From: Apoderus coryli
Lineage: Eukaryota; Arthropoda; Insecta; Coleoptera; Attelabidae
DNA length: 64,000 nt
Direction: 5' to 3'
Assembly (NCBI GenBank): GCA_911728435.2
Contig: OU452199.1
Span: 21,586,860-21,650,859, forward strand
The translations under genes and the position numbers were made by a program. The notes under the pieces are model-generated. The model was given only the letters and a program-made list of their open reading frames with translations, did no database searches and was not told the DNA's origin. Shown here piece after piece: positions 1-11,836 of this stretch (position 1 is the stretch's first letter; the number at the start of each line of letters is the position of its first letter).

Positions 1-1936
1 TAGGAGGTTAATTAGGTAGGTAGGAGGTTTGGTCGGTAGGTAGATAGTTAGTTAGGTAGGTAGTTAAGTAGGAAAGCAAGGGCGAAGCCCTTGCTAAGTG
101 CAGGCCCGATATGTGCGCATGAGGTTTAAGTTTCAGATTAGTTAGGTAGATAGGAGGTTAGTAAGGTAGGTAGGAGGTTAGATAGGTAGGTAGGAGGTTA
201 GTTAGGTAGGTAGGAGGTTAGTTAGGTAGGTAGGGGGTTAGTAAGGTAGGTAGGAGGTTAGTTAGGTAGGTAGGAGGTTAGTTAGGTAGGTATGAGGTTA
301 GTTAGGTAGGTAGGAGGTTAGTTAGGTAGGTAGGAGGTTAGTTAGGTAGGTAGGAGGTTAGTTAGGTAGGTAGGAGGTTAGTAAGGTAGGTAGGAGGTTA
401 GTAAGGTAGGTAGGAGGTTAGTTAGGTAGGTAGGAGGTTAGTTAGGTAGGTAGGAGGTTTGGTCGGTAGGTAGATAGTTAGTTAGGTAGGTAGTTAAGTA
501 GGAAAGCAAGGGCGAAGCCCTTGCTAAGTGCAGGCCCGATATGTGCGCATGAGGTTTAAGTTTCAGATTAGTTAGGTAGGTAGGAGGTTAGTTAGGTTGG
601 TAGGAGGTTAGTTAGGTAGGTAGGAGGTTAATTAGGTAGGTAGGAGGTTTGGTCGGTAGGTAGATAGTTAGTTAGGTAGGTAGTTAAGTAGGAAAGCAAG
701 GGCGAAGCCCTTGCTAAGTGCAGGCCCGATATGTGCGCATGAGGTTTAAGTTTCAGATTAGTTAGGTAGGTAGGAGGTTAGTAAGGTAGGTAGGAGGTTA
801 GATAGGTAGGTAGGAGGTTAGTTAGGTAGGTAGGAGGTTAGTTAGGTAGGTAGGGGGTTAGTAAGGTAGGTAGGAGGTTAGTTAGGTAGGTAGGAGGTTA
901 CTTAGGTAGGTATGAGGTTAGTTAGGTAGGTAGGAGGTTAGTTAGGTAGGTAGGAGGTTAGTTAGGTAGGTAGGAGGTTAGTTAGGTAGGTAGGAGGTTA
1001 GTAAGGTAGGTAGGAGGTTAGTAAGGTAGGTAGGAGGTTAGGTAGGTAGGGGGTTAGTAAGGTAGGTAGGAGGTTAGTTAGGTAGGTAGGAGGTTAGTTA
1101 GGTAGGTAGGAGGTTTGGTCGGTAGGTAGATAGTTAGTTAGGTAGGTAGTTAAGTAGGAAAGCAAGGGCGAAGCCCTTGCTAAGTGCAGGCCCGATATGT
1201 GCGCATGAGGTTTAAGTTTCAGATTAGTTGGGTAGGTAGGTAGGAGGTTAGTTAGGTAGGTAGGAGGTTAGTTAGGTAGGTATGAGGTTAGTTAGGTAGG
1301 TAGGAGGTTAGTAAGGTAGGTAGGAGGTTAGTTAGGTAGGTAGGAGGTTAGTAAGGTAGGTAGGAGGTTAGTTAGGTAGGTAGGAGGTTAGTTAGGTAGG
1401 TATGAGGTTAGTTAGGTAGGTAGGAGGTTAGTTAGGTAGGTAGGAGGTTAGTTAGGTAGGTAGGAGGTTAGTTAGGTAGGTAGGAGGTTAGTAAGGTAGG
1501 TAGGAGGTTAGTTAGGTAGGTAGGAGGTTAGTTAGGTAGGTAGGAGGTTAGTAAGGTAGGTAGGAAGTTAGTTCGGTAGGTAGGAGGTTAGTAAGGTAGG
1601 TAGGAGGTTAGTTAGGTAGGTAGGAGGTTAGTTAGGTAGGTAGGAGGTTAGTAAGGTAGGTAGGAGGTTAGTTAGGTAGGTAGGAGGTTAGTTAGGTAGG
1701 TAGGAGGTTAGTAAGGTAGGTAGGAGGTTAGTTCGGTAGGTAGGAGGTTAGTAAGGTAGGTAGGAGGTTAGTTAGGTAGGTAGGAGGTTTGGTCAGTAGG
1801 TAGGTAGTTAGTTAGGTAGGTAGTTAAGTAGGAAAGCAAGGGCGAAGCCCTTGCTAAGTGCAGGCCTGATATGTGCGCATGAGGTATAAGTTTCAGATTA
1901 GTTAGGTAGGTAGGAGGTTAGTTAGGTTGGTAGGAT
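1..1936. repeat. Array A: 20-bp minisatellite with hairpin boxes
   Basis: Tandem copies of TTAGTTAGGTAGGTAGGAGG and one- or two-base variants fill this stretch. Five longer boxes interrupt it. Each box contains a perfect hairpin with arms AGCAAGGGC and GCCCTTGCT around GAA, at 75-95, 505-525, 695-715, 1161-1181 and 1835-1855. Each hairpin is followed by a conserved tail (CAGGCCCGATATGTGCGCAT, then a GAGGTTTAAG-like run). A higher-order repeat of about 620 bp is visible: the sequence from position 1 recurs from 621. The unit contains TTAGG, the usual insect telomere repeat, but the array is not pure TTAGG. Confidence 0.95.
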
Positions 1937-2633
1937 ACAGAGATAATATGTCAAACTTTTTTTCCCGTCACAGAAAAAATATATAAATAATAAGGTCCTA
2001 GCTACCTACATAACCTAGTTGCATTCTTTCCTTAAACGCTACTCAAAATTTAAAATGAGGTGAGTGGTAAATATTCATATCACAACAGTTCAACTTAGCT
2101 GAGATGTAGAAAGAAAACGATTGCAATAGGTACTGCAAAACTAGTAATTCTTTGCATGATCGTAGAAAAATTAAATTATATTAATATAATTAGATTTAAT
2201 GAAATCAGATACAATCTGGCAACGAGGCAACGTTGACTGTTTAATTATATTTGTTTCCAATGCATTGTTGACATATAGGTTATAGGTTTCCTGTTATTGT
2301 TATTATAAATTGGTAGTAAATAAGTTGTGAATTATTAATTTCTATCATTATTTGGTTACTAATTAATTGTTTTACAAATTTTGTTACTTAAAATGTGTTT
2401 GAAAGAGGCGAATTAATCATTTATATGATAATTTTGAAAGAGCTATGAATATGCAATGCCGCGTATAGTATATGAAATTTGTAAGTACTTAATCTAGCCT
2501 ATTTTATAATCAACTTAAAAAAAGTGAAAATACCATAGCTAATTATGTTCAAAATAGTCTATTTAATGATCACATAAAAAAAAAATCCAAAAAAAGTAGT
2601 TATTTCGAGCTGCAGGCTAGGGCACCAGACCCC
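1..2633 (-). mobile_element. Array-bearing TIR element, copy 1 (cut by window edge)
   Basis: Positions 1937-2633 match, in reverse complement and nearly base for base, the left end of the complete element at 43992-50986. The array before it matches that element's array. The terminal inverted repeat is about 2491-2633 and ends GGCTAGGGCACCAGACCC. The other end lies outside the window, so its target duplication (expected to be AATATATT, 2634-2641) cannot be checked. No coding capacity is visible, so this is a non-autonomous element. Confidence 0.8.
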
Positions 2634-5600
2634 AATATATTCAGGAATTTATTCCATCTGATTTTTACATAACATCTTTGTGAGGATTCGTGAACATTGG
2701 TGAATGACACAGCATATACAGATTTTATAAGTTTACCTTACCTTATCGCGTAGGTTTTAAAACTAAGCCTTGATCCAAGGTTATAACGTTTTTTGTCGCT
2801 GTTGCTTTGTCTTCACGAGTGAACACATGCAATCTTACATTGTTTGATGAGCGAATGAACGAGCGAATATCTCCTCTGACGTTTGATCGTTCATTTGTGA
2901 TACTTTCGACGACCAGTTATATTTTTTAGTGTGTGTATCGTACGCATACTGTGAGTGTGACTAAAGTAGTTACGACTCACATGTAGGCAGTCAGATTTGG
3001 CTGAATGAAAGCATAATTAGCTAATTTTCCATATCTTTCCTTTTGATTTAAATATATCGTATTTTTGACTAATAACATCATTGAAACATTGAAGAGAGAT
3101 CTAATACTGTGAAGTACAGGGTTACTTCATAGGACACGAGTATCAGTGTTGGTACTGGGGTTACTGTAGGGTCACCGAAATTAAACAGGACTTGTTTGCC
3201 ACTTTGTTGTTGGTACCTTACATGAATGATCACAGTGGGAACACTGGTGTCGTTGTAGTATCTTGCCGTTTCTTCTAAAAATAATTTGTTTTAGAGAAAC
3301 TGTTTTATCGATTCCTTTAAAGGGGAATACTTTATCGAATTTTCCCAGATTGTGGGGAAATTATTGTTTTATCGTATCTTTTAAAGATTATACCGTTTGA
3401 ACGGTATTATATACTAGAAGTATATAATACATTGTCGTTATCTCTATTCAATGGTTTCATTGATTGTGTAATTATCGTTCTCTTTATTCAGTAATTTCTT
3501 TGATTATATAATTACCGTTATCTTTATTCAATCATCTAATTTAAATTATCGTTTCCGAAAATCCATTTTAATTATCATTATCTTTATTTGAATTAAATTA
3601 TTATTAGATATATGAATTACACATAGGGTGTCCAAGATTATGTAGATTCGTTAATCAACTTTGTTCTTGGATACTATATTGTACCAAAGTTCCTTTGAGT
3701 GCATCTTTGCGTGTGTATAGTAATATATTTAATTTGTTTATCTTAACTTGAAATTAGCTGGATGTGTCTTGACACTCTCGAGTTTAATTGTGAGTGTTGA
3801 GCGTTCGTCAAATATTGAATTGTCTGACAGCTCATACTGTCACTTATCGTATCTATTTGTAATTTATTACAAATAAATATTTCCCGGACTTGACGTGGAT
3901 GTTTGGACTTAGGTTCAAATATTCTTAAACTCATTTTAGTTATTGAACGAATGAGCCAGGCATTCATTGCCAATAGCATTGCAACCCTTTTTATTATTTG
4001 AGTATAGACTGCAGTGCTATTTTCTGATTTAAAAAGACTTGAAACTTGCGAAACGAATCAAAATTTAGTTTAACGGGTTCGGCATATTAGAGATAACCCA
4101 ACTGGCTTGAATCATTAATAGATACAGATGTGTACAGATTCGTCAGTGGTTATACTCTCTATTTGGTTTGTGATCAGTCAGGTTTGAACTGATCTTAATT
4201 TGTACAAATCAAATACTTTAATATTTAATGCTTGTTAATTGTTTAATAACATTCATTAAATATTTATATATATATATATATCTATATCTATAACGGACTG
4301 AAATGCTGTGTAACGCGTAAAATCCATAAGAGTAGCGTTCCTGCAATATTCAGATCCGCATTATTATAATTTCTGTTTATCATAATATATATGTGTCGGG
4401 GAGCACATAGGCTTTGTGTAATCTAATTTCTCGATATTAAGTTATCAAACATTTTTCATAAAAGATACACAAAGCGTTCACTTTTCGTTTTCTTTCTTTG
4501 GAAATTCTACATCGATAGGTTATCGATTTAATTTTGGATTTTGTATTAATTTTCTATTGGCTTACCTATTCACAAATATTCAGCAGTTCGTTGAATATTT
4601 CCTGATACTTCATATAATATAAGTTTCTTTCTCTTTCTCAGATTTATTCAGAGTGAAATCATATCTTTATTTCCGTGGTAGATTCACACAAAATTTAATG
4701 ATGGATGTCGCTGACATTTGCCAAGTATAAGAATAGTTATGCTGTTTAAATTTTACATGTTTTAGGAACATTACCTATTGAATTATTGTTTGAAATATTC
4801 AACTATTGAAGCAGCAGACGTCATCAACAACAACTACCGTATCTGAAGAACTTTTCAAAGCCATTACTCACTGGAAGGTTGAAGCAGACTGGAGGATCAT
4901 TTTGTGGATGTATAGGTACGTTTCGATTCTATTCAGTATTGAAAACAATACAAGTCTAAATAATTCAATCTGATTAAAAGCAGATCTTTACTTATCGTAC
5001 TTATTCAACCAACATTTTCTGGCTGCTGATATTTTTCAGTGTGTTGAAAGCTTATTGAATTTACTCTGGCACTTTGCTAGATATTATTGTAAAATAGCTT
5101 CGCTGTTTAATAACGGGTAGTTTCGATTGATTATTCTTTCCATTGAAAATTAGTTTTTTTGACTTGTAAAGTTTTCAAAATTGAAATTATTTGAAATTAT
5201 TTTTCTTCCAGCATTTTTACTGACTTATTATTGAGGTTAGCATAGAGATACTCTTCGAGATATTTTTCCGTACATTGGTACTGAAAGTTTTGTCGAGGTA
5301 AAGGACTTATGATCCATTACATTCTTTTTATTCTCTCTAGAGATTCTTTTTGCTAATCCTTGTTAACTTGAATAATCATCGGAGTTCTCTGCTCTTTGTT
5401 GACACAGCTTAGTTAACTTTCCTCTATATGTGTTTGTTGATATGATAAAAAATATTTTATTAAGATAGGAAGACAACTATTCTATTTACTTATTATTTTC
5501 TTGAAAACATACGTTATTGATTAGATTGAGAAATCTAATAACTCTTTCACAGCATTTAAGATAATAGATCGAACACCAATTCTGAATAATTGATCCATTA

Positions 5601-6429
5601 AATCCAGTAAAGTTTTGAATTTGTAATTTCTGACGACCAACTCCAGTACTGAGTGTTGTAGCAAATTGTAATCAAAAATACAGAGATATCCGATGGTCAT
5701 TGCCTTCATTTAAGTAGCTAATACTAATCCCTAAATTTTCTTTCTCCGTGCTGTGCATGCATCCTCATCCATTGGAGCACAAGGTCAAGAAGTAAGACAG
5801 GAGACAGTCAGTCAATATTAACGACTCACTAAATATTGTCAACAAGTTGAAAGCCTGTTACTCTCGACTGACGTGAGACTGGTGTCGATGTAAGGAGAAA
5901 AAGGACAGACGGAAGAAGGATAAAATCAAAGAAAACAAATTTGAGCTGCATACTGGAGTAGTAACCACGGTATCATATATCATTCATTATACATTGTATT
6001 TGCTAGTCAATATTGTTGAGGTGGTCAGATAACGAACATTGTGATATTAGTATTAGGGGTTTTTATCATTAGATTAACTGATTTTAAAAAGTCCGTTGTT
6101 TTATTTCATCGTTCAAAATCAGATAGAGTGATCTAACTATTCAGATAGCAGGTTGAATTCTGAATTCTTTTAGGAATACAATTTATTATCTATATCTTAT
6201 TACACACGATATTTTTGTATATTTTTTCTTTAAAAATATTCTGGCGCCCGCTATTGGTTCCTGAATGGTTTGGAGTTAGACTTGCTGGAGTTGCTAGAAA
6301 ATGGGTCGAACCTGTCTGACTTTGCTAGCCTGGTAAAGAAGTGATAGCGGCCTAGCAACTTCCTTAAATTAAAAATTGTTACCTACTTAAATTTATTACT
6401 GCTATACAAGAGGTACAATTAGGATCGCT
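2634..6429. other. No gene recognised, AT-rich
   Basis: About 3.8 kb with only short, unconvincing open frames on both strands and no domain that I recognise. A short TA microsatellite lies near 4263-4290. TGGCGCCCGC at about 6242 resembles a retroviral-type primer-binding site, but no polyprotein or second LTR supports that reading. Confidence 0.5.
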
Positions 6430-6435
6430 ACACAA

Positions 6436-7236
6436 CTAACTATTTGTTTTTTTATTATTTATATAAAAATCTAATAAATCAGGATCAGGCAGAAGTCGGG
6501 GTATGTCTGCAAAATTCCCATTCATTTCATCCACATTCTGGAGGCTCGAAGGCAAACCAGGGCTCTTCCTTCCATAAACATCCAGAACGCGCAACAATGT
6601 CCAATTATCTTTGGAACTCTTGAACTGGTCCAATAAATGTTTTCTCTTAGCTTTTCGAATCTCAACGGATGCCAAGTTGCGAGCTTATATGCATTCCAGT
6701 TTTCAACAGATCTATTACGTTTATATTTGGTCAAACATTTTTGTCTGAGTCTCTAAAGCTGCTTAATATCGTCTGTTATCCAAGGTGCTTTCTTCTTAGA
6801 TATCCGAACAGTTCTCACATGAGCATATTTGTTAAAGATACCCAAAATATAACGGTTAAACATTTCAAATTTCTCACCAACATTGCCCTGGTATAATATA
6901 TTATGGAAGGGAACATTCACCAAATCAGAATAAAACAGCTCCTGATCAAACCGCCGTCTAGTCCCTAAAAGTATAAAAAAACGGTCTATGCTTTATGAAT
7001 TTCAACTTTAACTTATAAGTTACTGGCAGACGATCTGATAAATCTGCTGAATAATCTACTTTAACATTTACGACATACTCAGGTTGCGAACGAATAACCA
7101 AGTCAAGAATACACGAACAGCCAGGTACATCATGCCTAGTGGGCTTATCAATCATTTGACGAAGATCATAATCATCCAAAACAGATACAAATCGCTGCGT
7201 ATTCATACAATTCAAATCAGACATATTGATGTTAAA
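6436..7236 (-). pseudogene. CR1-type non-LTR ORF2 fragment: endonuclease C-part and EN-RT linker
   Basis: Minus-strand remnant of a CR1/jockey-like non-LTR retrotransposon. The part at 6958-7236 encodes the later half of the apurinic-like endonuclease (motifs NINMSDLN, IDKPTR, LDLVIRS). The part at 6436-6734 encodes the linker before the reverse transcriptase (NRSVENWNAYKLA, then RKAKRKHLLDQFKSSKDNW and LQNVDEMNGNFADIP) in two frames, so there is at least one frameshift. The fragment breaks off before the RT domain. Its upstream half continues at 7806 on the far side of a nested insertion. The product would have nicked target DNA for target-primed reverse transcription; this copy is dead. The clade is judged from motif style only. 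Confidence 0.75.
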
Positions 7237-7805
7237 ATATATATATAGACCCTCTTATAGGTATATATCTATAAACTTGAGCAGGTTCAGCGTAAGTTTT
7301 TAAAGTACATTTCGTACAAGATTGATGGACGATATCCAGACAGGGGGGTTGATCATAACGAACTCTTAAACCGTTTTGGTTTTCAGTCGTTGCAGTGTCG
7401 AAGAGTGTCTGCATCTCAAATATTTCTTTTTAAATTAATCAACTCCATCCTGGATTGCCCTCACCTCTTACAGGAAGTGAACCGCAACGTAACACTGCCA
7501 TATACAAGGAACATGCACTTATTTAGAGTTCCCCAAGCTCATACGAATTATGAGACGAGGGCTCCCGTGATCAGTGCATGCAATCTATGTAATAAGCATA
7601 AAATATCTGTTCATACCAATTTTTTTTAGTAATAATTTAGTGGCATTTAAACATAGTTTGCAGGCTCATTTAGTTAATTTAAGAATTTAATATTAAGTTT
7701 TTATTATAGTTTTAGTGTAGATTAAGTTCAATTGTTTATATTATGGAATCAAAGAATTGTCTTGTAATTGGGTGTAACCTGTTAGACAATAAATAAATAA
7801 AAAAA
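7237..7805 (+). mobile_element. Nested 5'-truncated CR1-type 3' end
   Basis: A plus-strand fragment sits inside the minus-strand endonuclease above. From 7275 it encodes the C-terminal tail of an RT ORF (LEQVQRKFLKYISYK ... RFGFQSLQCRRVSASQIF ... THTNYETRAP-like) to a stop near 7628. A short 3' UTR follows, ending ACCTGTTAGACAATAAATAA and an A-rich tail. Removing 7237-7805 joins the flanking frame (I-G-D to F-N-I-N), which fixes the boundaries. Any TSD is short and A-rich (AAAAT or less). The same 3' end motif recurs at 12563-12610 and 41065-41105, so this is a family in the genome. Confidence 0.8.
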
Positions 7806-7960
7806 AATCACCAATACAATTTAAATTTTCGCATTGAACAAGATTTCTATTTACATTTTCCTCAAATTCAATAAAGAATTCATTGATGTTCAGACTACCC
7901 GGCGGTCTATAGACAAGAGCCAAAACGTTTAATATGTTATTGATCTTATAACACATTGTG
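7806..7960 (-). pseudogene. CR1-type endonuclease N-terminal fragment
   Basis: Upstream continuation of the endonuclease at 6436-7236, separated from it by the nested fragment at 7237-7805. Visible motifs are LALVYRPPGS, NINEFFIEFEEN and NCIGDF, the order found in the EN domain of CR1, jockey and L2-type ORF2 proteins. The copy loses similarity beyond about 7960, before the domain's N-terminal catalytic asparagine region, so the insertion is 5'-truncated or decayed. Confidence 0.7.
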
Positions 7961-8108
7961 TAGTAAAAACACTATTGTTTTCATTTCAACATAAAATATA
8001 CCTATTTATTTTAATTTGTATTATAAACATACATATTCAAAATTTACTTTAGACCTATATCAAACCTTATTCTGCCATTCTAATTACTTAACAAATTGTG
8101 CATTTTAG

Positions 8109-8566
8109 GACCAAAAGAAAAAAGACGTGATAATCGTCGCCGTCAATATGGTGTAAGAATGACAATGGTGTAAGCAAAGATTAATAATTAATCTTTGGTG
8201 TAAGTAAATGTATACTAATTTTTACTTACTTACTTTTTATCCCAGCGCCATCACAAACAACATTTTACAAATGGAGTAGGTAAGTTTATAGTATTTCTAA
8301 TAATGATTAAATTTCACTTTTTATTATTTTTCCATTACTTTTAAAATCAAATCCACCACTATCTAAATATTCTAATACTAAGAAAAAATGTATTTACAAA
8401 TTATTTCAGCCTAGATCAAAAGGAACTCAACGGTATTCACATACATAACTAAATATGTTTCTATTAATTTTTTCCAGCGACCAAGAAAAGCCGACGAAGA
8501 AACTGTAAATATTTTTTTCTACGACTGTCTTTAAATGCCTTTATTATATGTTCAATCATGATTTGA
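8109..8566 (+). CDS. Possible three-exon basic protein fragment
   Basis: Three short blocks are framed by good splice signals. Block 1 is 8109-8167, after TTTTAG and before GTGTAAG. Block 2 is 8246-8279, after TATCCCAG and before GTAAGT. Block 3 is 8478-8566, after TTTTCCAG and ending in TGA. With phases 0 and 1 they join into an open frame that is strongly basic (KEKRRDNRRRQYG, RHHKQHFTNG, TKKSRRRN). This is my inference from splice sites and frame alone. I do not recognise the protein, and the upstream exons are not found. It could be an internal or terminal part of a host or transposon gene, or chance. A micro-insertion (8168-8204) has duplicated the donor region of block 1. Confidence 0.3.
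8168..8204. other. Palindromic micro-insertion, TSD GTGTAAG
   Basis: GTGTAAG (8168-8174), a 23-bp palindrome with arms CAAAGATTAAT/ATTAATCTTTG (8175-8197), then GTGTAAG again (8198-8204). The arms match those at 42560-42585. Confidence 0.75.
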
Positions 8567-8598
8567 CAATGTAGTACATTGTAATGCTGTTTATCATT

Positions 8599-8669
8599 TA
8601 TCCGTGCGTAATAATATTTCCCCCTAGTTGCCTAGCAACTAGTGGGAAATATTATTACGCACGGATAAA
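8599..8669. repeat. Long hairpin
   Basis: Near-perfect inverted repeat with arms beginning TTATCCGTGCGTAATAATAT and closing around CTAGTTGCCTAGCAACTAG. It is probably a foldback MITE remnant. No clear target duplication was seen. Confidence 0.8.
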
Positions 8670-8984
8670 ATTTCATTGTGTAATCAATTGTAATGACAAA
8701 AGTAGCGGCGGGCATGAAAAATCACCATAGCAACGCCGAAAATACAAACACCAAATTGACAGTTTTGGTATTTATAATTAATAATAATTATAATTAAGTA
8801 TTTCGCTAATTTCAAAACACATAAACAGTGATAGTGAATATAGTTTAACACCACCTAGTCAATTTAATACTTCTAATTTATCGTATTTAGGCTTATATGC
8901 TAACAAGGGTAAGTTTCGAAAAACAAATATTTGCCTAAAAATTATGTTAAATTTATTCAAAAGTATTAAATCAGTCGTAGAAAA

Positions 8985-9117
8985 AGTATAGTGTGAAACT
9001 CACATGAAATGACCATTTCCTACTCGTATGATTTGCAGCACTCGCCTGCGGCTCATGCTGCAAACGATCATACTCGTAGGAAATATATGTCATTTCATGT
9101 TCGTTGCACAATATACT
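8985..9117. repeat. Foldback hairpin, 130 bp
   Basis: Inverted repeat with arms containing CACATGAAATGAC and ATTTCCTACTCGTATGAT, and loop GCACTCGCCTGCGGC. It is MITE-like with no coding content. Target duplication unclear. Confidence 0.75.
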
Positions 9118-9279
9118 ATAATACGTTGACGACCGTCATCTGCAACTGCGTTGTTCGCTAGGTACCAACCGCTATAACTAATAACTATAGGTAACTTTTT
9201 GGAAAATTATTTTCTTGAACTCAAATTTAGTGATGTATCTATTGACAGAAATTTAGTTTTCCTAATATTTTGCAGACTG

Positions 9280-11083
9280 CGCCATTATAGTGGTAGTGGG
9301 TCTATAAATACATAAATTAAATTATAAATATACCACTTACCACTATAGTGGTACGATTTTGGCTTGGTCACAATAGATATATTTTAGGGATCTAAGAAAT
9401 AATCTGATGTTATGCAATTCCCAATGGCTTTATTGTATTTGTATTTATTGTACACAAAAGGTATCAAATAAAACGTTTCGTATGACTGAAAAGTAATTAC
9501 TTCTTCGTATGCCATTGCCTGAAACATGGATTCGCACAGTCCTGGAGAATCTGTACACATATGGCAACAATAACGGGTTCTGCGTCTCACTTTTTTTTGA
9601 GTGCAACATCAACATTGTAGAACTCCTTTTTTGTTCTTTTCTATTTTTGGATTCCAGCTAGGAAAATGTGGTGACTCGCATGGATTTTGTTTTTTTTTTT
9701 CGGTACGACGACGTTTCAAATAAGATCTTCAGTCGCGTTTTCCCTAAATTCTAGAAAAGATATTTTGCTTCTTGTCGTTTTTGTGAATTGTAATAACTAT
9801 TCCAAATTGCTATATCAAACAAATGAAAAAATATTTTTCGGTGCCATCTTAGAGTTTTGCGCGGAATTGAGTAATAAGAGAGCATTTGAACTTCCCGATC
9901 TATACCTGACATATTCTTATTATAATCCATCACGCATGATGGTTTTATTATCTGAGCACCTCTTTTTTCTGAATGTTCAATCATCTGGTGCTTGTGTTTC
10001 GTGCTATTCATGCGAACACCTCTCTTGTCCTTCCATTTTGTGACTAAAACAGGACCCTTTCTTTTAAAGACAGTTTCCTCTTTTTTTAGTTTAGTCTTCA
10101 AAAGGTCTCGTGGATTACCTCTCGAAGAGTTCCCACAACACCCCCCAGTGCACATAGGCCTAGAAATTTTTTGATTTCTTCACAACATCCTTCCAACTGG
10201 TATGCTCCGTTCTTCTTGTTGGACGGGTTTGAGTTTGTATCAATTGTTTTGCTCGTTTTTTTGTTTCTCTTACAATGGCGTCAATAATTTCACATCAAAA
10301 AAGAGTTCTACATAATCTAGTGGTCAAGTATTCATAGGTAAATTAGTAGTAATATTAGGATTATCCGTGAAGTCAAAATCCTTAAGTTCTTCATAGCGTG
10401 GTGACCAACCATGTTCTTCATCTGACACGTATTTTTCTTTAATATGCTTCTGTTTGATTTGAAGCATTTTCAGCCTCTTCGATTCCTGTTTCCACTGTTT
10501 GGTGATGAACATCATCAGGCTCATTTTCTTCTTCAATGTCTGATGTATTGCTCATATCGCTTCTTGACATATGATATGTCCTGTCTTCTACTGAGTCATC
10601 AGAACAATCATCCTCAGAATCGCTAGATATTTCAGCCATAAACTCTTCTGAATTGTCCAGTTCATCCTCTAGATCCTTTTGGGTAAGCGGGCGCTTTTCA
10701 GAACTTTTGGATAATCTTGGCCTTTTTACCCCATACAATCAATAAATAAATAATACTTACTCTGGAGAATTATTATCACCCATAGCACTTAATTTTTGAC
10801 AAAAGAAAAACAGTCACTTTTAGCCGCAATTAGACAACACACATTAAAGGTATTGACAAAATTAGTGCATTTCTGGAACCAAATACCACTATAGTGGCAT
10901 ACAGACTTACATAAGTCCGCGTTTGGTATCTTTTGTGTCCGACCGACTATCACTATAGTAGCAACATTTGCCATGCGGGGTCTAGATGTGCGTCGGCTCG
11001 TTTATATTGCTCCGTTCGTGTATAATGGGTGGCAGAAAACACATTATACACATTAGAGTGGCATTTGGTCGCGAACGTGTTAA
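9280..11083 (-). mobile_element. Internally deleted piggyBac-like element
   Basis: The segment holds a broken piggyBac/PGBD transposase (9490-10738, minus strand). Both flanks carry the same subterminal palindrome, CCACTATAGTGG and close variants (near 9284, 9344, 10885 and 10950). The right border appears to be TTAA at 11080-11083; read on the minus strand it gives TTAA then CACGTTCGCGACC, which fits piggyBac-type ends and TTAA targets. I could not find the matching left TTAA end, so the left border is approximate. Confidence 0.6.
9490..10738 (-). pseudogene. piggyBac-like (PGBD) transposase, core deleted
   Basis: N-terminal acidic region at 10439-10738 (EDELDNSEEFMAEISSDSED), then after a frameshift the start of the transposase domain (DFDFTDN; ELFFDV; KFLGLCALGG) down to about 10137. 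The frame then jumps to the C-terminal part at 9751-10130 (VTKWKDKRGVRMNSTKH; KPSCVMDYNKNMSGIDREVQ; RKTLRWHRKIFFHLFD) and a cysteine-rich tail near 9500-9590 (RYCCHMC, PGLC). PiggyBac proteins are usually 550-600 residues. Here the middle, with most of the catalytic aspartates, is missing at one clean junction near 10137. The ends remain, so this is an internally deleted, non-autonomous copy. Confidence 0.85.
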
Positions 11084-11164
11084 TATATTTTTTAATACAT
11101 TATTTACAAAATAGCTAGCATATCAACTACAAACCAAAAAAAATTATATTATATAACATCACTT

Positions 11165-11655
11165 TTTTTTTTTTTTTAAAGGGTCCGTACGACTTACGTC
11201 CCCGGTTTCACTGCAGCCTCATGGGCTTATTGTGAAAGATCCCCGTATATTATGCCACCCAATCCAGCAGCCCTGTACCCTCCACTAACTTGTGGAGTTA
11301 AGTTATGTGTTGAGTGTCAATATCTGCTGGCGCAATCAGCGAATGCCCAAATATAGCGTGTCTTCTTCGTTGTAGAACTACACACTCACATATTACATGG
11401 TAAGCTGTTTCAACTGCCCCATTACACAATCTGCATTGCAGGTCCCCATTGTACAGCCCCATCTTATTTAGGTGGTCTCTCAGAGCGCAATGCCCAGTAA
11501 GGAGTCCCATAGTTATTCGCATCTGACTCCTGCTTAATGATAGCAGTTTTTTAGTGCGTTTTGTTGCGGCACCAGGTATAAACCTCTTCCCATGCTCCTG
11601 CTTGGGAATATGTTCCCAATATCTCTGGTGCTCGTTTTTGGCCCAGCACTTGAGG
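11165..11655 (-). mobile_element. 5'-truncated non-LTR tail with 14-bp TSD
   Basis: Minus-strand 3' end of a second non-LTR family. It encodes the end of an RNase H-type region and a Cys motif: HGKRFIPGAAT, then MGLLTGHCALRDHLNKMGLY and CRLC ... HVICEC. The tail is poly(A), seen as poly(T) from 11163. Both sides carry ATATAACATCACTT (11151-11164 and 11656-11669), a clean 14-bp target duplication. The insertion is therefore genuine and 5'-truncated to about 490 bp. This motif set is typical of I/Jockey-type ORF2 C-termini with RNase H. Confidence 0.88.
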
Positions 11656-11702
11656 ATATAACATCACTTAATCATTAAAACAGAATAACAATTTAAAAAT
11701 AG

Positions 11703-11836
11703 TTACCAAACTATGTACAAAAATACAATTATCATTATCAATAAATTTATATTTTAATGTCCTCCCCAAAAAACCAAATCAACATATTAATGTTGATTTA
11801 TTGATAATCGTATTTTTGTACATAGTTTGTACCAAG
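11703..11836. repeat. Foldback hairpin (MITE-like)
   Basis: Arms ACCAAACTATGTACAAAAAT and its inverse, with further paired ATTATCAATAAAT. The central sequence is AT-rich. No TSD is evident. Confidence 0.7.

Noticed and set aside
1..1936. Telomere end or CRISPR-like array
   Set aside because: Units are directly tandem, not separated by unique spacers, and are not pure TTAGG. The homologous array at 44690-50436 is bounded by TIRs and a TSD inside a coding region, so it is interstitial transposon DNA.
6236..6260. TGGCGCCCGC resembling an LTR-retroelement primer-binding site
   Set aside because: No gag-pol frame, polypurine tract or second LTR was found in the window; the match is too short by itself.
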